A stretch of DNA of 64,000 nucleotides from RGIG995 sp045542115. Its GTDB lineage: Bacteria > Bacillota > Clostridia > Oscillospirales > UBA644. Positions within the stretch are counted from its first letter, which is position 1, and each line of letters begins with the position of its first letter. The notes below the pieces were generated by a model. That model was not told the DNA's origin, searched no databases, and saw only the letters and a list, made by a program, of their open reading frames with translations. Both the position numbers and the translations under genes were made by a program. This document shows positions 42,420 to 50,797 of this stretch, in pieces. The stretch covers positions 128,902-192,901 of the forward strand of contig JAZQKK010000018.1 in the NCBI GenBank assembly GCA_045542115.1, written 5' to 3'.

Positions 42420-44186
42420 TTATCTAAGTTTTTTCAGATATTCCTCAACATTCAAATATTGGATGTCGTTTGCTACATCAGTTTCGCCACGGTAAATTAC
42501 ATACTTTCCAGTAATTGTTCCAAAACGGTGTTCTGTTTCGGCACACTTTCTTTCGTCGATTAAATGTTGAATCTGCTTAGGATGCTTTTCTGTGCTGTGT
42601 TTGATTTCATAAATCGAACAAGATGCTGCGTCGGGATCAAAAACAACCATATCAAATTCACCGGATGCAAAGGTGAGCTGAAAAACCTCGCACTTGGGTT
42701 TTGCAAGTTTTGTTTCGAGTAAGACGATATCTTCCATCATCCGTCCTCGAATATCTGTCAGAATTCGCTCTGTCACGCGGTTTCGCTCGGCAAGAGAAAG
42801 CATACGGAACACATCGTCCCGCATCAGCGTTTTAACCAAAGCCTCCGCCTGTGCGTAACGCATACCGGGCTGTGAAAAAGCCGTACGGCTCTTCTTCAGA
42901 TTCAAATCTGTCATGGTCACGATATCAAGCTCTACGGTAAGATCAAGCATATCCAGATACTCTCGGATTTCTGTGCGGTGAGCATCACGGATCGTGACAC
43001 TCTGTTCCGATTTGTTCTTGATCTCCAGCAGTTCACGCAAGCGGTCATTCAGTGCATCCGAATCAATCTGATACAGAATGTCACTCGGCCGATCTTTGTC
43101 CCGGATCAGATTTTTGGCAGAGCGAGAAATATCTCCGGATTTGAAATCCCGAGTCAGAACTTCAATTGTAAAACGGTGGTTTATGTCCTCCACTACACGA
43201 TTGATTGCGCTGGTAAGCTCTTTGGCATCATACAGTTCAATCAGACTCCTGAAGCGTTCACCGTCGGCGTAGTTTTTCAAAGAGTGCTGAATATTCTGAG
43301 CGATTGCGCTGTCGACATATTCGTCCGTACTTTGCGCTGTTGCAAAGGTCATACCGTCCGCATTGTAATTAACACCGCCAAGGCTCATTGTTCCGCCATA
43401 ACGAATATATTCGTCTATCCCTTTGATTCCCAGAACATTTTCAAACTCTGCATAGGGAATAAATGTTGTGTGTACCATAAAACAGCGGTCATAGAGTTCA
43501 CGTTCTCTTGAAAATAGGAATCCAAGAGAGTCTGTTCCTGACAGAACTATTTTTATGCCCTCGGACGCGTACACATCGGAAAACAAAGCAGCACAATCGA
43601 TAAAATCGTTCATCATAGTGACCTCATCGATAAACATATAGCGGTATCCCTGCTTTGAAAGCTGTTTCAGATCGATATTGATTTTCGCGAGATCTATGGT
43701 CTGATTGATTTGGATAAAAGCTGTTTTCATCAGCATATCCTCAGTCATATCAGCAATTAACTGACGGATCAAGGTTGTTTTACCAGTGCGTCTCAGACCA
43801 TATAGAATAAACACTCTGTCACGACTTTGACCGTATACGTAGTTATGAAGTTCTTCATAACAGGATCTTTTTTTTAGATCTTTTACCGCTTCTGCATATT
43901 GGAAAAGCTCACTTCCTACTTTAACTGAAGAAAAATAGAAGTTATCGGAAAGAATATCCTCGGTTGCTCCTGCTTCCTTCAGCTTCTTCTCCAAATCTTT
44001 ACGATTGGCGATTTTTTCTGAAAGTTCCTGCAATTCATCCGGTTTTACAATCCGAGCATGCTGCTTTCCGTTTTCGGTCCATTGATAGTAAGGATATCTT
44101 TTTCCTTTAATCGTTTTATAGGTAATGTTGCCTGAAGGAAGTTGTGAAATCCATTCCTTGATATATCTGATTCGAACGGTATCCAT
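42420..44186 (-). CDS. AAA ATPase with C-terminal nuclease-like (PD-(D/E)XK) domain
   Basis: 588 residues. Walker A GLRRTGKTT (130-138), Walker B RYMFIDEV (182-189), a sensor-like LSGTDSL. This matches the AAA_14/DUF4143 group of ATPases. The C-terminus (510-529) reads EFDMVVFD...YEIKHS, the D-x(n)-ExK pattern of restriction-type nucleases. The N-terminal 60 residues (YYQWTENGKQHARIVKPDEL) look like a small beta domain. Such genes are common near mobile elements; their function is poorly known and may be defence or addiction-like. It reads toward the island end and has its own promoter with two palindromes. Confidence 0.8.
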   Translation of the reverse strand: MDTVRIRYIKEWISQLPSGNITYKTIKGKRYPYYQWTENGKQHARIVKPDELQELSEKIANRKDLEKKLKEAGATEDILSDNFYFSSVKVGSELFQYAEAVKDLKKRSCYEELHNYVYGQSRDRVFILYGLRRTGKTTLIRQLIADMTEDMLMKTAFIQINQTIDLAKINIDLKQLSKQGYRYMFIDEVTMMNDFIDCAALFSDVYASEGIKIVLSGTDSLGFLFSRERELYDRCFMVHTTFIPYAEFENVLGIKGIDEYIRYGGTMSLGGVNYNADGMTFATAQSTDEYVDSAIAQNIQHSLKNYADGERFRSLIELYDAKELTSAINRVVEDINHRFTIEVLTRDFKSGDISRSAKNLIRDKDRPSDILYQIDSDALNDRLRELLEIKNKSEQSVTIRDAHRTEIREYLDMLDLTVELDIVTMTDLNLKKSRTAFSQPGMRYAQAEALVKTLMRDDVFRMLSLAERNRVTERILTDIRGRMMEDIVLLETKLAKPKCEVFQLTFASGEFDMVVFDPDAASCSIYEIKHSTEKHPKQIQHLIDERKCAETEHRFGTITGKYVIYRGETDVANDIQYLNVEEYLKKLR

Positions 44187-44216
44187 AAATACACCTCCAT
44201 GATTCTTGGTGATTTT

Positions 44217-44260
44217 ATTATAACACAGTTAACTTAATTAGTCAAGATAACAAGTTAACT
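44217..44260 (-). promoter_or_regulatory. promoter with twin palindromes for the AAA ATPase gene
   Basis: Minus strand TTGACT (44245-44240), a 17-base spacer and TATAAT (44222-44217). The palindrome AGTTAACT occurs in the spacer (44227-44234) and again just upstream of the -35 box (44253-44260), 26 bases apart. This is a good repressor-dimer arrangement. Confidence 0.75.
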
Positions 44261-44325
44261 TTTTGATGAAACTTTACAGATTATTTATAAAATTGTTCCC
44301 TGTATCATATTATTCATCCCGATTC

Positions 44326-44357
44326 TCTCTGGACTTTACGTTTCTTTGTGATATCCT
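44326..44357 (+). promoter_or_regulatory. promoter-like block shared with 61241-61273
   Basis: TCTCTGGAC (44326-44334), then TGTGATAT (44347-44354). The same two blocks with nearly the same spacing precede the small gene at 61304. Read as TGGACT-16-TATCCT, it would drive the two HTH genes. Confidence 0.5.
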
Positions 44358-44388
44358 TTGTGCTGACAAAACGGAAAGGAGTCACACG

Positions 44389-44655
44389 ATGACAACCGAA
44401 GAAAAGATAAAAGGGCTGGAACACCTACTCCGCAAATGCCCCGACGTGATCACCGCACTCCAAGCGTCAAGGCTGATCCACGTGAGCAAGAATACTATTC
44501 ACGCGGCGATCAACGAGGGCAAGCTCATTGCATATGCCTACCGAGGCAAACGGCTGATCAGCAAAGCCGACTTCATCGATTACCTCGCCGCCACCACCGA
44601 CGACGAAACCGCATGGCAAAGACGACAGCGGGAGAGGATGAGCCATGACGAATAA
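44389..44655 (+). CDS. small helix-turn-helix (excisionase/MerR-like) protein
   Basis: 88 residues. The middle (about 18-62: DVITALQASRLIHVSKNTIH, then NEGKLIAYAYRGKRLISKADF) is the winged HTH pattern of excisionase-type DNA-binding proteins. The ATG at 44389 has AAAGGAG 7 bases upstream; the longer frame from 44263 is not supported. It overlaps the next HTH gene by 11 bases. A role in element excision or regulation is likely from the family. Confidence 0.75.
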   Translation: MTTEEKIKGLEHLLRKCPDVITALQASRLIHVSKNTIHAAINEGKLIAYAYRGKRLISKADFIDYLAATTDDETAWQRRQRERMSHDE

Positions 44656-45193
44656 AGCAAAGAAGGACGAAAAGCTCTCCGCCGAAGAGATCTGCAAGAT
44701 ATTACATATCAGCAAACGCAAGTGCGCCTGGATGCTCCAAAACGGAATGATCCCCTGCAAGGACTCCGGCAAGAAAACCCGCCGCTACACCGTCCTGCGA
44801 AAAGACCTCGACGCGTACATAAAGGACAGCACCGCGCACCCCGAAAAGTATTTCATCCCCGTCACCTTTACCTCGAATAACCCCGGCAAACGGGAGTCCG
44901 ATAAGTACTACCTCTATCCGCATCAGGTCCCCGAAGACTTCCGCCCGTGGCTCGACGATCAGTGGTACGACCTGCCCGACGTCATCACGCCCAAAGATGT
45001 AGAAACCATCCTCGGCTACGAACACGAATCCGTCCGCCGATGGATCAACCGCGGCTGGCTCAAGATTACCAAAGCCCATAACTTTGAAATCGTCCCACGC
45101 GAATGGCTCATCGACTTCACCTGCGACTACGCCTTCCGCATCGCGAGGAAAAGCCAAACCCACCGCGAACTGCTGGATAAATATTTCGGTTAA
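44645..45193 (+). CDS. protein with two excisionase-type helix-turn-helix domains
   Basis: 182 residues. HTH 1 at about 11-58 (LSAEEICKILHISKRKCAWM, then KTRRYTVLRKDLDAYI) and HTH 2 at about 115-155 (VITPKDVETILGYEHESVRRW). The middle holds a Tyr/Pro-rich link. Two such domains in one chain suggest binding to paired sites. It is translationally coupled to the 88-residue HTH gene. A terminator that is part of a long direct repeat follows at once. Confidence 0.72.
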   Translation: MTNKAKKDEKLSAEEICKILHISKRKCAWMLQNGMIPCKDSGKKTRRYTVLRKDLDAYIKDSTAHPEKYFIPVTFTSNNPGKRESDKYYLYPHQVPEDFRPWLDDQWYDLPDVITPKDVETILGYEHESVRRWINRGWLKITKAHNFEIVPREWLIDFTCDYAFRIARKSQTHRELLDKYFG

Positions 45194-45345
45194 TGCATAT
45201 CACCCTTCGAGAACACCACTCCCGAAGGGCTTTTCTTTTCGGTTTACAATCTCAATCGTTCACGATTGTTTACTAAAATATCAAAATTAAATGCAGTTAT
45301 CGCTTCATCGCCCTCTTGAATTTTTCGACATTTTGTGATATAATA
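45193..45345 (+). repeat. direct repeat copy 1 (153 bp): terminator + palindrome + promoter
   Basis: Matches 46305-46457 at 147 of 153 positions by my count, with no gaps. It contains a terminator (CCCTTCG/CGAAGGG, 45203-45239, T-rich tail), the palindrome CAATCGTTCACGATTG (45253-45268) and a promoter TTGAAT-17-TATAAT (45316-45344). The promoter serves the hypothetical gene at 45381. Confidence 0.92.
45203..45239 (+). terminator. terminator of the two HTH genes
   Basis: Stem CCCTTCG/CGAAGGG with a 13-base loop, followed by CTTTTCTTTT. Duplicated at 46315-46351. Confidence 0.8.
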
Positions 45346-45380
45346 AAAAAATAGCAAAATCATAACATGCGGGGGATATT

Positions 45381-46217
45381 ATGCTTAATGGTAAATATGT
45401 AATTATTAAAAAAGATGGTCAATATACGGGTAAGACTGAAATAAGTGATGAAGAATATAACAAATTGTTGAATGCGGCAAATATTTTAGAAGACTTTAAC
45501 TACCTATTTTTTTTAGGATGCAATTATGAATACGCAAAAGAAGCATTTCTGAAATATGATTTCTCTCAATTCGGAGTAAGAGAAATTGATTTATTTGCAG
45601 TAATACATAATGCGCTGAATGCTATTACAACGAATCTTAACATGTGGGAAACTTACTTAAAACGTAAATATAAAGAAGACAAGGATATTTTCCCCTTTCA
45701 AAACGATCAAACACTTGGTAAATCATATTTAGGATTAAGAGATTCTGAATACTACGACAATAATGTTGAGTATGTAGTTACCAAAGCACTGAGAAATATG
45801 GCGGCTCATTCTGAGAAACCTTTCTCGGAAATTTGGTATGATGACAATTACAAACGACATTTTGCTATCCATACGGATCATCTTCTGAAAAACGATAATT
45901 TGAATAAATCTGGAAAGGAAATAGTTTCTAATAGCGGCAAAGATTACTTTGATGTAATTGAAGTAATTAAGCGTTCATATGAAATAATAGATGAGTTAAA
46001 CATTGATTTGGTTAATTTTTTGCTAAAAAAAGAATGGATAAACTTTTATTCGAGTCGCATCACCGTGCGTGAAATTATTGGAATCGAATGGGATGGGGCA
46101 TACCTTGTCTCTGAAAATATAAAATATCCCAAAGACCACATGATGCGCTTGACCACAACCGAAATATCTAAAAACGCAATGCGAAAAATACTGTCGATCG
46201 TAGCTAAAAGCTTATAA
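45381..46217 (+). CDS. hypothetical protein in a repeat-flanked cassette
   Basis: 278 residues, AT-rich gene, no family recognised. No signal peptide or membrane segment. The segment VTKALRNMAAHSEKPF resembles the R-x4-6-H (HEPN-like) pattern often seen in RNases of toxin and defence systems, but one motif is weak evidence. The gene lies alone between two 153-bp direct repeats, each holding a terminator and a promoter. It looks like an inserted or removable cassette. Ribosome site GGGGGA before ATG 45381. Confidence 0.65.
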   Translation: MLNGKYVIIKKDGQYTGKTEISDEEYNKLLNAANILEDFNYLFFLGCNYEYAKEAFLKYDFSQFGVREIDLFAVIHNALNAITTNLNMWETYLKRKYKEDKDIFPFQNDQTLGKSYLGLRDSEYYDNNVEYVVTKALRNMAAHSEKPFSEIWYDDNYKRHFAIHTDHLLKNDNLNKSGKEIVSNSGKDYFDVIEVIKRSYEIIDELNIDLVNFLLKKEWINFYSSRITVREIIGIEWDGAYLVSENIKYPKDHMMRLTTTEISKNAMRKILSIVAKSL

Positions 46218-46304
46218 AGAAATAGACGGATTGATAAAATCCACTTCTTGTTCCACAATTTCGAAAGTAACCAGGAGTTCAAAATTCAAGTTAAAACTCA
46301 CATC

Positions 46305-46457
46305 ATGCATATCACCCTTCGAGAGCACCACTCCCGAAGGGCTTTTCTTTTCAGTTTATAATCTCAATCGTTCACGATTGTTTACTAAAATATCAAAATT
46401 AAATGCAGTTATCGCTTCATCACCCTCTTGAAATTTTCGACATTTTATGATATAATA
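46305..46457 (+). repeat. direct repeat copy 2 (153 bp): terminator + palindrome + promoter
   Basis: Second copy of the 45193-45345 repeat, offset 1112 bases. Terminator at 46315-46351, palindrome CAATCGTTCACGATTG at 46365-46380, promoter TTGAAA-17-TATAAT at 46428-46456. This promoter starts the defence operon 40 bases upstream of the XRE gene. Confidence 0.92.
46428..46456 (+). promoter_or_regulatory. promoter of the 11-gene defence operon
   Basis: TTGAAA (46428-46433), a 17-base spacer, TATAAT (46451-46456). The conserved palindrome lies about 48 bases upstream and may be the site of the XRE regulator encoded next. Confidence 0.8.
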
Positions 46458-46496
46458 TACCTGTTGAATTATATTCATTTATAAAGAGGTGCAATT

Positions 46497-46712
46497 ATGG
46501 CTGTCAGCTATAAAAAACTTTGGAAGCTTTTGATCGACCACGATATGAAAAAGAAAGACCTCGCGAAAGCGGCGGATATCAGTAACTATACCATCACCAA
46601 GATGAGCAAGGGCGAAAACGTCACCGTCGAAACTCTCGGCAAGATCTGCAAAGTCCTCGGCTGCGGTGTGGATGATATTATGGAATTTGTTCCGGAAAGC
46701 GAGGAAAAGTAA
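46497..46712 (+). CDS. XRE-family regulator of the defence operon
   Basis: 71 residues, a compact Cro/C1-type HTH: LIDHDMKKKDLAKAADISNY followed by TITKMSKGENVTVETLGKIC. It is the first gene of the operon and ends 1 base before the GIY-YIG gene. Small regulators of this type commonly precede type I restriction operons and act as controllers. The palindrome upstream of its promoter is a candidate site. Confidence 0.88.
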   Translation: MAVSYKKLWKLLIDHDMKKKDLAKAADISNYTITKMSKGENVTVETLGKICKVLGCGVDDIMEFVPESEEK

Positions 46713-46713
46713 T

Positions 46714-47544
46714 ATGGCAATTAGTAAAAAGCTTGAAATTATATATCACAACGGCCAGCCCGATGGAATTCGTTCTATTCGTAGGCATCTCTCCACGATG
46801 ACAACCTATGTTATTCCTCGTCCTTTGCTGTCGGAAGCCAAGAAACTTTCGGGCATCAATCGCCCCGGAATTTACTATCTGATCAGCGAGAACGACGATA
46901 ATAAGATTGCCCAGATTTATATCGGCCAGACAAGAAACGGTGTTGTTCGTCTTGATGATCATAATCGCTCAAAGGACTTTTGGAACAAAGCGATTATGTT
47001 CTTGGCAGACAATAAAACTTTCTCTCTTGATATGATAAGCGGTCTTGTAGCTTATGCTATCGGCAAGGCGCACGATGCCAAGCGCTATAAGGTAGAAAAC
47101 TCGGTAAATCCTAAATACGAGATTGATGAATATGACCTTCCCTTGATCGAGGAAGTGTATGAAGAAATTCAGTTCATCATGGCAACTCAGGGTTACAAAA
47201 TGGCGAATACTAAGAACACCCTAAACGAAGCTAATACATTACATACTACCCGTAACGGCGTTCTTGCCTTTGGTGTTTATGACGGTGAACACTTTGAGGT
47301 TTTGGAAGGTTCAGAAATTGATATGAATCGTAAATGCCATTCCGCAACGATGGAAAAGCAACGCCAAACAGCACTTGTTAACGGCAATATAGTTTGCATA
47401 GATGGGAAGTATAAATTAACTGTTTCCGTATCTTTCAATTCACCAAGCTCTGCTGGACAATTTGTTTTAGGCGGAAGCATCAACGGTTGGGTTGAGTGGA
47501 AAGATAAAGACGGAAAAACATTAGACGAGCTTTATAGAAAATGA
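46714..47544 (+). CDS. GIY-YIG nuclease family protein with DUF4357-like C-terminus
   Basis: 276 residues. The GIY-YIG core is visible as GIYYLISE followed by QIYIGQTRNG (about 49-76), and the region RLDDHNRSKDFWNKAIMFL carries further family residues. The C-terminal part (about 190-276) resembles the small DUF4357 domain found beside GIY-YIG domains in restriction loci. It may cut DNA or assist the type I system. It starts at ATG 46714 after GAGGAAAAG; the longer frame from 46666 overlaps the XRE gene in another frame. Confidence 0.82.
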   Translation: MAISKKLEIIYHNGQPDGIRSIRRHLSTMTTYVIPRPLLSEAKKLSGINRPGIYYLISENDDNKIAQIYIGQTRNGVVRLDDHNRSKDFWNKAIMFLADNKTFSLDMISGLVAYAIGKAHDAKRYKVENSVNPKYEIDEYDLPLIEEVYEEIQFIMATQGYKMANTKNTLNEANTLHTTRNGVLAFGVYDGEHFEVLEGSEIDMNRKCHSATMEKQRQTALVNGNIVCIDGKYKLTVSVSFNSPSSAGQFVLGGSINGWVEWKDKDGKTLDELYRK

Positions 47545-47560
47545 TTAAAGGAGGCTGTTT

Positions 47561-50500
47561 ATGAAATCAAATTTTGAATTTCTGAACCGATATTGGCCGG
47601 CATTGGCGCAGATCGGTGAAACAGCAGAACATTACCTATATTCAGACCCGAATGCGTGCATATTCAAAATCGGGCTTTTTGCCGAGCGTTTGGTTCAGGA
47701 AATCCTTGTGTTCGAAAGAATGTCAGAACCCGAAGTGGATAACACGCATGCCAATCGCATTCGTATATTGAAGCGTGCAGGTCTGTTGCCTCATGAAATA
47801 GATAATACTTTGTATTTGCTTCGTAAGACACGCAATTCTGCCGTTCACGCAGGCGCAGACTCGGTGGATGAGGCAAAGACGCTTCTTTCGATGACATATA
47901 ATCTTGCTGTCTGGTTTATGGAAACCTACGGCGATTGGGGATATATTGCCTCTGATTTCGTCATGCCCGAAGAAGTAGCTCATCCCGATTTTGAAGCACT
48001 CATTGCTGAACAGGAAAAGAAGATTGCAGAACTCTCAAAGCAGCTTGCGGCAGTAACCACAACTGTTTCGGGCACAACGCAGAAAGAACGTGCAAAGCAG
48101 TCCGAAAAGGTTTCTTCTATGATGAACTGGACGGAAGCTCAAACCCGGTGCCTTATTGACGAGCAGTTGCAGAAAGCAGGTTGGGAAGCCGATACCAAGC
48201 ATCTTCGATTCAGCAAGGGTACACGCCCTGTTAAGGGTAGAAATATCGCTATCGCTGAATGGCCTACTGATTCCGCCTTCTATAAAAACGGATACGTGGA
48301 CTATGCCTTCTTCATTGGTGAAAAGCTTGTGGCTGTTATGGATGCCAAGAAAGCCTCTGAAGATGTGGCTTCGACTATCGACGTTCAGGTAAAAGACTAT
48401 GCCACACATATCAAAGCCGAAGATTTGAAGTACACGGTCGGCACTTGGGGAGCATATCAAGTTCCTTTTCTGTTCGCTTCAAACGGTCGCTCCTACATTG
48501 AGCAGCTTCGTACTAAATCTGGTATTTGGTTCTTGGATGCGAGAAATTCAGCCAATCAGCCTTATCCTATCCGAAATTGGTTCAGTCCGAGCGATCTGCT
48601 CGAAAAGTTAGGTCAGAATATCGAAGAAGCGAACGAAGCTCTTGTAACCGCTGACGATTCCTTTATGACCGATCCTACGGGTCTTAATTTGAGAGATTAT
48701 CAGATCAGAGCCATTAACAAAGCAACCGAAGCCATCGTTGGCGGTAAATCCACCGCACTTTTGGCAATGGCAACAGGAACAGGTAAAACCCGTACCGTCC
48801 TTGGACTTATTTACAAGATGCTTGAATCCAAGCGTTTCAGACGAATTCTGTTCCTCGTTGACCGTGTTTCGCTCGGTGAACAGGCAATGGATACTTTTAA
48901 GGATGTCAAGCTCAAAGAGCTTATGACTCTTGATCAAATCTATGAGCTGAAAGCCATTGACGATAACGATATCAACCTCGAAACCAAGGTTAGCGTATCT
49001 ACCGTGCAGGGCCTGCTCAAGCGTACTGTTCTTTCGGACACTCCCGATTTGATGCCCGGCGCCTTCGACTTGATTATCGTTGACGAGGCGCACAGAGGAT
49101 ACATTCTTGACCGAGAGATGACAGATGAAGAAATCCTCTATGATAACCAAGAGGATTACATGAGCAAATATAAGCAGGTTATCGAGTATTTCGATGCGGT
49201 AAAGATCGCTCTGACCGCCACACCTGCGCTTCACACCACGCAGATTTTCGGCGAACCCGTGTTCACATACAGCTACCGCGAGGCTGTTATTGACGGTTGG
49301 CTCGTTGACCATGATCCTCCTTATATCATCAATACCGACTTTATTCAGAACAAGGCAAAATTCGCAAAGGGCGAAACCTTGGCGCAGTTCGATCCCAATA
49401 CAAACGAGCTTTTGAATGGCGCAGTGCTTGAGGATGAGCTTGATTTTGATGTTTCGGAGTTTAACAGAAAGATTGTCCTTCCCGATAACACCCGTAAGGT
49501 GCTTGAAGAAATCTCGTCTTACCTCAACCCCGAAAGCGGAGAAAAGACCCTGATTTTTGCTGTAAACGATGCCCATGCGGATACGATTGTAGATATGCTT
49601 CGTGACATTTACAAGGAATACGGCATTTCGTATGAAGCCATTATGAAAATAACTGGCAAGACCGCCGGAGGTAACAAGAAGAAGGTATTGCAGGTTATCA
49701 AGCAATTCAAGAACAATCAGTATCCCAATATTGCCGTTACGGTCGATCTTTTGACCACGGGTATTGACGTGCCTGCAATTTGCAACCTTGTATTCATGCG
49801 CAAGATCAACAGCCGTATTCTGTTTGAGCAGATGCTCGGCCGTGCAACCCGTCTCTGCCCCGAAATCGGCAAGACACATTTCAACATCTTTGATGCCGTC
49901 AGAGTATATGAGGACTTGGACTCCACATCCGGTATGAAGTCGGTATCGGTCAGCAAGACGATGCCCGAGCTTCTTGAAGATCTCTTCCGTCCGAGTGATA
50001 CAAGCAAACAACCTATCAAGGATCGCATCTTAGCTCGTTTGCAGAGAAAGAATAATCATCTCACCGCAGAACAGAAATACGAGGTTTCCGAGCGTTTGAA
50101 CGGTAGCGATTTGAAAGCCTATGTCAAGGAACTCAAAACCTATACAGAGGAAGCTTTCATCGAACGATGCCATAAGGACACCGATTTTCTCCTTTGGGTG
50201 GACAACCTCAAGGGCAAGAAGCGCGGTCACTACTACTCCGATAAGGAAGATACGCTTCTCGAAACCACGCGCGGTTACGGTGATACCGAAAAGCCCGAAG
50301 ATTATCTCGAAGCATTCGCAAAGTTTGTGAATGAGAATAAGGACACCATCGAGGCAATTCGTATCGCATGTACCAAGCCGAGTGATATGACGAGAGCACA
50401 ACTGAAGGAGTTGAAGCTCGCGCTTGATAAGCAGAACTTCACCGAAAGCAATCTCAATCAGGCAATCAGCACCGTCAAAAACGAAGAAATCGTTGCAGAC

Positions 50501-50797
50501 ATTATCGCACACGTTCGCCGTGCGGTATTGCATACACCGATCCGCAATCACGAGGAAAAGGTAAAGCTGGCGTTCAAGAAACTGATTGATGAAAACAGCT
50601 TTAACAAGATGCAGCTTGATCTTTTGGAGAAGATTAAGACCTATATGCTTCACGAAAGCCTTTTGAATGTAGAAACCTTTGAAGCACCTGCATTCAAGAT
50701 GGAGGGTGGATATGCAAGATTTGATAAGAAATTTGCTGGTCGCCTTGCGGAAATCATCCGTCAGATCAACACTTATATTTATGAAGGAGTCGCATAA
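47561..50797 (+). CDS. hsdR: type I restriction endonuclease, R (motor/nuclease) subunit
   Basis: 1078 residues. The N-terminal DUF4145-like domain (about 1-130) is followed by a helical linker and an HSDR_N nuclease domain (about 190-350, with VAVMDAKK as the probable ExK-like core, here DAK). The SF2 helicase part has Walker A ATGTGKT (404-410), DEAH (508-511) and TATPA, plus a second RecA domain ending QMLGRATRLCP. The C-terminal EcoEI-type domain binds the methylase core. It translocates DNA with ATP and cuts unmodified DNA. It precedes hsdM, whose ATG overlaps its stop. Confidence 0.93.
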   Translation: MKSNFEFLNRYWPALAQIGETAEHYLYSDPNACIFKIGLFAERLVQEILVFERMSEPEVDNTHANRIRILKRAGLLPHEIDNTLYLLRKTRNSAVHAGADSVDEAKTLLSMTYNLAVWFMETYGDWGYIASDFVMPEEVAHPDFEALIAEQEKKIAELSKQLAAVTTTVSGTTQKERAKQSEKVSSMMNWTEAQTRCLIDEQLQKAGWEADTKHLRFSKGTRPVKGRNIAIAEWPTDSAFYKNGYVDYAFFIGEKLVAVMDAKKASEDVASTIDVQVKDYATHIKAEDLKYTVGTWGAYQVPFLFASNGRSYIEQLRTKSGIWFLDARNSANQPYPIRNWFSPSDLLEKLGQNIEEANEALVTADDSFMTDPTGLNLRDYQIRAINKATEAIVGGKSTALLAMATGTGKTRTVLGLIYKMLESKRFRRILFLVDRVSLGEQAMDTFKDVKLKELMTLDQIYELKAIDDNDINLETKVSVSTVQGLLKRTVLSDTPDLMPGAFDLIIVDEAHRGYILDREMTDEEILYDNQEDYMSKYKQVIEYFDAVKIALTATPALHTTQIFGEPVFTYSYREAVIDGWLVDHDPPYIINTDFIQNKAKFAKGETLAQFDPNTNELLNGAVLEDELDFDVSEFNRKIVLPDNTRKVLEEISSYLNPESGEKTLIFAVNDAHADTIVDMLRDIYKEYGISYEAIMKITGKTAGGNKKKVLQVIKQFKNNQYPNIAVTVDLLTTGIDVPAICNLVFMRKINSRILFEQMLGRATRLCPEIGKTHFNIFDAVRVYEDLDSTSGMKSVSVSKTMPELLEDLFRPSDTSKQPIKDRILARLQRKNNHLTAEQKYEVSERLNGSDLKAYVKELKTYTEEAFIERCHKDTDFLLWVDNLKGKKRGHYYSDKEDTLLETTRGYGDTEKPEDYLEAFAKFVNENKDTIEAIRIACTKPSDMTRAQLKELKLALDKQNFTESNLNQAISTVKNEEIVADIIAHVRRAVLHTPIRNHEEKVKLAFKKLIDENSFNKMQLDLLEKIKTYMLHESLLNVETFEAPAFKMEGGYARFDKKFAGRLAEIIRQINTYIYEGVA

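Noticed and set aside
45193..46457. Insertion sequence or transposon made of the two 153-bp repeats
   Set aside because: No transposase, no terminal inverted repeats and no target duplications were seen; the repeats are regulatory blocks.
48608..50011. Minus-strand open frame opposite hsdR
   Set aside because: Antisense shadow; no ribosome site and the plus strand encodes clear helicase motifs.
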